Part shown: positions 7,799 to 11,518 of the stretch, in pieces
Numbering within the stretch: the stretch's first letter is position 1
How the letters are laid out: every line of letters starts with the position of its first letter
Assembly: GCA_030588275.1 (NCBI GenBank)
Contig: JAUUYJ010000051.1
Coordinates: 1 to 11,518, forward strand
Source: Candidatus Zixiibacteriota bacterium
GTDB lineage: Bacteria > Zixibacteria > MSB-5A5 > GN15 > JAAZOE01
Direction: 5' to 3'
DNA: 11,518 nucleotides
Notes under the pieces: generated by a model
Database searches by the model: none
Told to the model about the DNA's origin: nothing
Seen by the model: the letters and a program-made list of their open reading frames with translations, nothing else
Made by a program: the position numbers and the translations under genes

Positions 7799-8512
7799 AT
7801 GATGCCAATAAATCGACGATTACGATGGGCTGGCTTTCAACTGCTTGGAACAACTCTAAGAGTCTGCGTAACGATCTATTCACTGATTAGTCTGTCCCTC
7901 CTCGGAACTGTGGTCGGGCTGTGGCTAACATTCGAACCGAGCCTCCTTCTCAACTCAGATTCAGCAATTCATTCAGTTTTCTATTCCACCTCGCTGGCAA
8001 TGGTGATCACTCACATTATCGGAATTTGCCTACTTCTATACGCGGTTGGCAAATGCCACAACTGCATTTCAGGGCCGGTCCGCCGGGTCATCGACGCTAT
8101 GGGAAAAATGAGTCGCGGTGATCTCGGGTGGAAAATTACCCTCCGAAAAAATGACGAACTGAGCGAAATGGCCGCTTCCATCACCAATGCCAGTTGTTCA
8201 CTGGCCGAACGGATTGGCCGACTTCAAACCCAGGCACGCGAACTTAACGAAGTTGAAGATTACATCATTGATGCCGTCTCGGTTGACAGAACAGATAATC
8301 GACACCTTATCAAAGGATTGAGAAAGTTGAAGATAACTACCAGCCGTCTCAATTCTGATATAGATAGCTTTCAGATTTCAGCGGTAAACTTCCCCGACCG
8401 CCCCAATATTATTGGCCTCTCCAGACCATCAAACCTGAGCAGAACAAGCGGATCAGATCAATCGGAAAAACAGACCGTTTCAGAATCATTGAGAGACAAA
8501 ATAGAAGTCTGA
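7799..8512 (+). CDS. Membrane protein with HAMP domain and no output domain
   Basis: The 237 residues show two hydrophobic helices (about 21-44 and 62-84) enclosing a very short periplasmic loop of about 17 residues. Next comes a HAMP linker (about 88-140) with the typical SGPVRRVIDAM, RGDLGWKITL and NDELSEMA patches. After this there is a short helical stretch (to about 190) and a Ser-rich, low-complexity tail. No methyl-accepting, kinase, cyclase or other output domain follows. HAMP domains pass conformational signals across membranes in chemoreceptors and sensor kinases, so this may be a partner or regulator acting by coiled-coil contact. AAAGGAG lies 10 bases before ATG 7799; a second ATG follows at 7802. 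The sigma28-type promoter upstream suggests it belongs to the flagellar or chemotaxis regulon, which is inference. Confidence 0.8.
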   Translation: MMPINRRLRWAGFQLLGTTLRVCVTIYSLISLSLLGTVVGLWLTFEPSLLLNSDSAIHSVFYSTSLAMVITHIIGICLLLYAVGKCHNCISGPVRRVIDAMGKMSRGDLGWKITLRKNDELSEMAASITNASCSLAERIGRLQTQARELNEVEDYIIDAVSVDRTDNRHLIKGLRKLKITTSRLNSDIDSFQISAVNFPDRPNIIGLSRPSNLSRTSGSDQSEKQTVSESLRDKIEV

Positions 8513-8531
8513 CCTCGCACCTGCATCAGAC
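8507..8531 (+). terminator. Weak hairpin at the end of the HAMP gene
   Basis: GTCTGA (8507-8512, including the stop codon) pairs with TCAGAC (8526-8531) across a 13-base loop. No T-run follows, so termination is uncertain. The rest of the 156-base convergent gap to 8668 shows only a five-bp CACGG/CCGTG hairpin (about 8655-8669) and no gene. Confidence 0.25.
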
Positions 8532-8668
8532 ATCTAACCAAAAATTCATTACAATAGTATCAGATTTTTCTCCTGCCCAAACTAATAATCTCGCCAACTT
8601 AATTAGACTTATGTACACAATCGGTTTGTGGAACAGGATGGATTCCTGGTACACGGTGGACCCGTGGG

Positions 8669-9691
8669 TTAGATGTGGAACTCGATGATATCACCGTCGT
8701 TTAGAATAAACGTCTTTTGCACCCTCTGCCCATCATGCTTTCCTTCACCCCATACCTTGGCAAATTTCAACTTCCGGGCAAAATCTTTGTGAAGAGCAAA
8801 GGCCGCCTCATCGACCGAAGCACCCGGTTTTAGAATGATCGGATCTTTGAAATCCGGATCGTGACCAACCGTTTTGGTAAAGACTCGGATAATATTCAAC
8901 CCCTGATATATCCCTTGTTGCAAATTCTCAAGTGACTCATCATCAAGGATCGAGCTTCTGATAATATCAAAGTCAGGATAAATTTCTCTCAGCTTTTCCA
9001 TCCGAGGCAGGCGACTATCATCATCTATCTTATGAGCCGCAATAATCGTCTTTTTGTAAGCGACACCAACATCACTTGGAGATAAACCACCCTCTTCAAC
9101 CTCTCGCTCTTTTCCGACTAATACAATTCTCCGTTGCTTCAGTTTATCAACAAGAAAATCCAATCGCTCGACAAAATCATCGTCGTTGAGTCCGGCGACA
9201 AGGCAGATCAAATCGGCGTTTCGTATGATCCCCAGCAGATAAGTTTCAAACAGGTCGGGTGAGATTGGCGGCGTATCGACCAACTGGATTTGGATTGATT
9301 GAAAAGACATCATCCCCGGTTGCGGCTCCCGCGTTGAATAAGGAAACTCAGCAACAATTGGATGGGCGTTGGTGAAGCAGTCTAAAAGAGAGGACTTGCC
9401 CGAATTCGGAGGACCGATAATAATTACCTGCCCGGCCCCTTCCCGTTCGACATGATCCGGTTGCTCGGTGCGAGCCGCTCCACCCCCACCACCCTTTTGG
9501 CCACCGGAGGCGAGGAGCTTGGTTAACTTCGAGATTTTCGCCTTCATTTCCGCCTGAAGCTTATCGGTCCCCTTGTGCTTCGGCATCATTCTCAAAAGCT
9601 CTTTGGCTAATCGTAGTTTTTCAGCGGTATCTCTTTCCGCCTTAAACTCTCTTTCCAAAACATAATACTGGGGCGGCAAATTGGCCGGCAT
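8669..9691 (-). CDS. TGS-domain GTPase of the DRG/Obg group
   Basis: With the start at ATG 9691 the protein has 340 residues and begins MPANLPPQYYVLE, as expected for bacterial members of this family. GGAGG (9705-9701) precedes it by nine bases. A longer frame reaching 9742 would begin inside the promoter and is rejected. The N-terminal helical region (1-65, with MPKHKGTDKL at 36-45) leads through a Gly-rich linker (about 64-72) to a G domain: P-loop GPPNSGKSS (93-101), switch-I Thr (about 120), DTPP at 139-142 in place of DxxG, and HKID (220-223) where NKxD is expected. A TGS domain covers 268-340. Proteins of this group bind guanine nucleotide and are thought to act on ribosomes or tRNA-related processes; the exact role of this bacterial branch is not known to me. 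It is divergent from rpmB. Confidence 0.9.
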   Translation of the reverse strand: MPANLPPQYYVLEREFKAERDTAEKLRLAKELLRMMPKHKGTDKLQAEMKAKISKLTKLLASGGQKGGGGGAARTEQPDHVEREGAGQVIIIGPPNSGKSSLLDCFTNAHPIVAEFPYSTREPQPGMMSFQSIQIQLVDTPPISPDLFETYLLGIIRNADLICLVAGLNDDDFVERLDFLVDKLKQRRIVLVGKEREVEEGGLSPSDVGVAYKKTIIAAHKIDDDSRLPRMEKLREIYPDFDIIRSSILDDESLENLQQGIYQGLNIIRVFTKTVGHDPDFKDPIILKPGASVDEAAFALHKDFARKLKFAKVWGEGKHDGQRVQKTFILNDGDIIEFHI

Positions 9692-9713
9692 ATTTAAATC
9701 CCTCCGAATCAAT

Positions 9714-9746
9714 AGTATAAAATAATTTGGACCGGTCGTCAATCAA
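9714..9746 (-). promoter_or_regulatory. Sigma70-like promoter of the TGS GTPase gene
   Basis: TTGACG (9742-9737) and TATACT (9719-9714) are 17 bases apart on the minus strand. The predicted transcript start near 9707 leaves a 16-base leader containing GGAGG before ATG 9691. This supports the shorter gene start. Confidence 0.7.
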
Positions 9747-9850
9747 GAGTCGTGGAATGAATCATTAACTGGGGTCAAAAAACGGCTGAAGAATGCGGAA
9801 AAGGGCTATTTCTGCCGATATTCAATAGATATATTAAGAGAATTAAGAAA

Positions 9851-9880
9851 TTGCTTGACAAAAAAGATTTTGCCTATAAT
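9851..9880 (+). promoter_or_regulatory. Promoter of rpmB with unusual spacing
   Basis: A perfect TATAAT (9875-9880) lies 14 bases after a perfect TTGACA (9855-9860), shorter than the usual 16-18. TTGCTT (9851-9856) would give an 18-base spacer with a weaker -35. The transcript would start near 9887, about 26 bases before the rpmB start. Confidence 0.6.
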
Positions 9881-9912
9881 TTGCATCTGGCTTACGGAAA
9901 GGTATGTGAAAA

Positions 9913-10125
9913 ATGGCCAAAGTGTGTAAAATATGCGGAAAGAAACCGTCGTTCGGTAACTCGGTCTCTCACGCTCAGAACAGAACCAAGCGTCGCTGGA
10001 ATCCCAACTTGCAACGAATCAGCGTCAAGATGGATGGTACGCCGATGAAAATTCGTGTCTGTACTTCCTGTATTAAAGCTGGCAAAATTACGAAGAACGT
10101 CAAGAAAAAACACGTAGCCAGTTAA
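9913..10125 (+). CDS. rpmB: 50S ribosomal protein bL28
   Basis: The 70-residue basic protein matches bL28: MAKVCKICGKKPSFGN at the start, then the Arg/Lys-rich RTKRRWNPNLQR (24-35), and VCTSCIKAGKI (49-59) near the end. Cys5/Cys8 and Cys50/Cys53 form two CxxC pairs, so this is the zinc-binding (C+) form of the protein. bL28 is a structural component of the large subunit. GAAAGG about ten bases upstream of the ATG is the probable ribosome site. A consensus-like promoter lies at 9851-9880 and a strong terminator follows 22 bases after the stop, so it is probably a single-gene unit. In many bacteria rpmB sits beside rpmG; here no such neighbour is visible. Confidence 0.97.
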   Translation: MAKVCKICGKKPSFGNSVSHAQNRTKRRWNPNLQRISVKMDGTPMKIRVCTSCIKAGKITKNVKKKHVAS

Positions 10126-10147
10126 CAGCAGGCTATCGGAAAAATTT

Positions 10148-10183
10148 AGCCTCCGTTTCAATTGCGAAACGGAGGCTTTTTTT
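10148..10183 (+). terminator. Strong rho-independent terminator of rpmB, possibly bidirectional
   Basis: AGCCTCCGTTTC (10148-10159) pairs perfectly with GAAACGGAGGCT (10166-10177) over 12 bp with a six-base loop, followed by seven T (10177-10183). On the other strand the stem is followed by AAATTTTT, so it may also end the convergent flagellin transcript coming from 10220. Confidence 0.95.
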
Positions 10184-10211
10184 ATGTGTGGTGGGATATC
10201 CGATTCCCTTC

Positions 10212-10229
10212 TATATCCATTATATCCAT
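10212..10229 (-). repeat. 9-bp tandem duplication at the flagellin stop codon
   Basis: TATATCCAT is present twice in a row (10212-10220 and 10221-10229). On the coding strand the junction between the copies creates the TAA stop of the flagellin gene. Confidence 0.7.
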
Positions 10230-11002
10230 GACTTTCCAAAACTGAACAGTTTCAACACCGACCGTTGCTCGAAATTGGCATGAGCCAACATCGACATCCC
10301 GGCCTGAATCTGTATCTGATTCCGAAGCATCACAGCGATCTCAAACGGGATATCGGTATCCCGAATCGTCGATTCAGCCGCCGTCAGGTTTTGAACCGTA
10401 ATCTCCATATTAGATCGGCTTCTTTCCAATTCATTTTTTTGTGTCGATCCGATTGATACCTGAGTCGCATCAAGCTCCGCCATCGCCTGATCAATTGCTT
10501 CAAGCGATTGCTTCGCCTGCTCCGGGCTGGACAGATCAATTCCAGAAAGTTGAGAAACATCCGCCAGCGATCCTTCCGAACCATCCAACAGATTGGCATT
10601 ATTAAACGACGCGTCGTTGATCATCCTGTTGTAGGTTGAAACGGCATCCCCAGCCGCCTGATTATAGGCCGACTGAACCGAACTGTCGTTGAATCCGGAA
10701 TTGGCCGCTCCAAGCGCCATCGTTCGAACGTCGGTTAAGACCGAACGCAACTGGCCAACAGCAGAATCGGCCGTTTCGTACTTTTTAATCGTTAACGACG
10801 TATTGGAAATCTTCTGATTGAGCGACGCGATTTGCGACCGCATCCGCTCCGATATCACCAATCCGGCCGGATTATCAGAAGCCTGATTTATCCTCAAACC
10901 GGTTGATAACTTCTGCATCGATTTCATCAGCGATCGATACGAACTGTTTAGAGCGCGCAATCCATTGTCACTCCCTGAAACGTAATTGATTCGAAGGGAC
11001 AT
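10220..11002 (-). CDS. Short flagellin (filament protein)
   Basis: The 260-residue protein has the two conserved flagellin ends and almost nothing between them. The N-terminal D0/D1 part starts MSLRINYVSG and contains KLSTGLRINQASDNPAGLVI (31-50) and SFNNANLLDG (132-141). The C-terminal D1/D0 part has NLTAAESTIRDTD (205-217) and QIQAGMSMLAHAN (231-243). The variable D2/D3 domains exposed on the filament surface are absent, so the filament would be thin and smooth. The chain ends LKLFSFGKSWI, about seven residues beyond the usual Leu-rich terminus. The start is ATG 11002, with AAAGGAG (11014-11008) five bases upstream; an upstream extension to 11098 lacks a ribosome site and crosses the promoter. 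A sigma54-type promoter lies directly upstream. A hook-associated flagellin-like protein is an alternative, but the DNPAGL and IRDTD patches favour flagellin. Confidence 0.9.
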   Translation of the reverse strand: MSLRINYVSGSDNGLRALNSSYRSLMKSMQKLSTGLRINQASDNPAGLVISERMRSQIASLNQKISNTSLTIKKYETADSAVGQLRSVLTDVRTMALGAANSGFNDSSVQSAYNQAAGDAVSTYNRMINDASFNNANLLDGSEGSLADVSQLSGIDLSSPEQAKQSLEAIDQAMAELDATQVSIGSTQKNELERSRSNMEITVQNLTAAESTIRDTDIPFEIAVMLRNQIQIQAGMSMLAHANFEQRSVLKLFSFGKSWI

Positions 11003-11030
11003 ATGCACTCCTTTCCTGAATCTTATTTTG

Positions 11031-11046
11031 TGCAAAATCCCTGCCG
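11031..11046 (-). promoter_or_regulatory. Sigma54 (-24/-12) promoter of the flagellin gene
   Basis: On the minus strand GGCAGGGATTTTGCA runs from 11045 to 11031: GG at 11045-11044, ten bases, GC at 11033-11032. It resembles the consensus TGGCACG-N4-TTGCA with mismatches only at the leading T and one C. The expected start near 11020 gives an 18-base leader with the ribosome site correctly placed before ATG 11002. Confidence 0.7.
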
Positions 11047-11169
11047 AACTTGTCCGAACCACGTAACCCCTTGCAACACAACAGATAACACCCGACATCC
11101 AATATTATCCCCCCTCTCAATCAGCCTTAAATATGGGAAATATCCGATACTCATTGGGACAGATAAGCT

Positions 11170-11220
11170 AAGTAGGTCAGGAGCCCTGTCGTTCACCCAG
11201 CTTGACTGTCTGCTCCTGAC
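11170..11220. repeat. Repeat type A, copy 1, with 9-bp inverted repeat
   Basis: AAGTAGGTC (11170-11178) is followed by AGCCCTGTCGTTCACCCA (11182-11199); both are found again at 11362-11409. In addition GTCAGGAGC (11176-11184) pairs with GCTCCTGAC (11212-11220) across 27 bases. Confidence 0.7.
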
Positions 11221-11307
11221 GCCGGTGTTGGTTAATCCTGGCGACAGCCTAAAAGCGCCGCCGCCGACGTTCTGTCAGGTCTTACGTACCCAAAACCAGA
11301 AAACTTT

Positions 11308-11331
11308 TGTAGGGGCCGGCTTTGCCGACCC
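11308..11331. repeat. Repeat type B, copy 1, hairpin
   Basis: TGTAGGGGC (11308-11316) opens a hairpin in which GGGCCGGC pairs with GCCGACCC around TTT with one mismatch. The same nine bases recur at 11486. Confidence 0.6.
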
Positions 11332-11361
11332 GGAGGATGTTACCGCAAAAATCTGACATAG

Positions 11362-11409
11362 AAGTAGGTCGAAACCCCTGTGGTTTCGACAAGCCCTGTC
11401 GTTCACCCA
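11362..11409. repeat. Repeat type A, copy 2, with hairpin insert
   Basis: AAGTAGGTC (11362-11370) and the 18-base AGCCCTGTCGTTCACCCA (11392-11409) flank a perfect hairpin GTCGAAACC / GGTTTCGAC (11368-11376 with 11382-11390, five-base loop). In copy 1 the corresponding insert is only three bases long. Confidence 0.7.
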
Positions 11410-11414
11410 ACACA

Positions 11415-11468
11415 CCCCCTGAAGCAGGCGAGCCTGTCTCAAGAGGGGAAGGCACATTGTGCCTTTTT
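11415..11468. repeat. Nested palindromes including a terminator-like hairpin
   Basis: CCCCT (near 11416-11420) faces AGGGG (11444-11448) around an inner CAGGC-GA-GCCTG stem. Directly after it AAGGCAC (11449-11455) pairs with GTGCCTT (11459-11465) and ends in TTTTT, which looks like a small rho-independent terminator for plus-strand transcripts. Confidence 0.5.
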
Positions 11469-11485
11469 GAAGCAAACAACGATTG

Positions 11486-11518
11486 TGTAGGGGCGGCTCG
11501 CTGAGTCACCTCGCCTTC
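11486..11518. repeat. Repeat type B, copy 2, cut by window end
   Basis: TGTAGGGGC (11486-11494) followed by GGCT repeats the opening of the element at 11308 apart from one missing C. The rest probably continues beyond the window. Confidence 0.5.

Larger units (their letters stand above)
11160..11518. repeat. Gene-free cluster of short direct and inverted repeats (REP-like)
   Basis: No convincing gene lies between the flagellin promoter and the window end; frames on both strands here are short, Cys/Pro/Gly-rich and without ribosome sites. Instead the stretch is filled with at least two repeat types and several hairpins, listed separately. It becomes GC-richer than the genes nearby. The last element is cut by the window end. 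Confidence 0.6.

Noticed and set aside
8624..8680. Repeated TGTGGAAC and short hairpins near the end of the TGS gene
   Set aside because: Eight-base repeat and five-bp stems are within chance expectation, and no T-run is present for a terminator.
9692..9742. 17-residue N-terminal extension of the TGS GTPase
   Set aside because: It would start at the -35 box of the predicted promoter and has no ribosome site; MPANLPPQYY at 9691 has GGAGG upstream and fits the family start.
9851..10048. Plus-strand frame of 65 codons overlapping rpmB
   Set aside because: It starts in the promoter and overlaps bL28 in another frame; shadow of a certain gene.
11003..11098. 32-residue N-terminal extension of the flagellin
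   Set aside because: It runs through the sigma54 promoter and ribosome site, is rich in Cys and Val unlike flagellins, and MSLRIN at 11002 is the normal family start.
11116..11145. Sigma28-like site before the flagellin (TTTA-N15-GGGGATAA)
   Set aside because: Only two of four -35 bases match and the -10 is poor; the sigma54 site nearer the start is much better.
11003..11356. Plus-strand frame of 117 codons upstream of the flagellin
   Set aside because: No ribosome site, composition unlike a protein (many Pro, Cys, Thr), and it overlaps the flagellin promoter and the repeats.
11160..11518. CRISPR array
   Set aside because: Repeats are only two copies of each kind, with unequal spacing and internal palindromes; no regular repeat-spacer pattern.

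Overview
The window looks like chromosomal DNA from a flagellated, Gram-negative-type bacterium of moderate GC content. My guess is an uncultured lineage of the FCB group, Zixibacteria-like, but nothing here proves that. The bacterial assignment rests on ribosomal protein bL28, a flagellin, sigma70-, sigma28- and sigma54-type promoter motifs, clear Shine-Dalgarno sites and a rho-independent terminator. Almost all of the first 10 kb codes for protein. I see no IS element, phage gene, tRNA, rRNA or CRISPR array.

Layout. Positions 1-1059 (+) hold the 3' part of a multi-pass membrane protein resembling GT-C glycosyltransferases. It converges on a minus-strand operon running from 7696 down to 1088: (i) an unrecognised polytopic membrane protein, (ii) a 37-residue one-helix membrane protein, (iii) a PutP-type sodium/solute symporter whose GTG start overlaps the stop of (ii) by four bases, and (iv) a very large membrane protein fusing a PMT/ArnT-like GT-C module to a YfhO module. 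The last gene is interrupted by an in-frame TAA. The missing C-terminal YfhO domain continues in the same frame to 1088. A sigma70-like promoter lies just before the operon. Divergent from it, 7799-8512 (+) encodes a membrane-HAMP protein with no output domain, preceded by a near-consensus sigma28 (FliA) promoter.

The right part has a TGS-domain GTPase of the DRG/Obg group (9691-8669, minus) divergent from rpmB (9913-10125, plus). rpmB ends at a strong hairpin terminator that it probably shares with the convergent short flagellin gene (11002-10220, minus). The flagellin has a good -24/-12 sigma54 promoter and Shine-Dalgarno site. The last ~360 bases hold no gene I can support, but contain a cluster of short direct repeats and hairpins resembling dispersed REP-like elements and running off the window end.

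Two themes stand out. Sugar-polymer or envelope glycosylation is suggested by the GT-C/YfhO proteins at the left. Motility is suggested by the sigma28-linked HAMP protein and the sigma54-linked flagellin. The most promising undescribed items are the hidden 37-residue partner of the symporter, the GT-C::YfhO fusion with its in-frame stop, and the sigma28-controlled HAMP-only protein.
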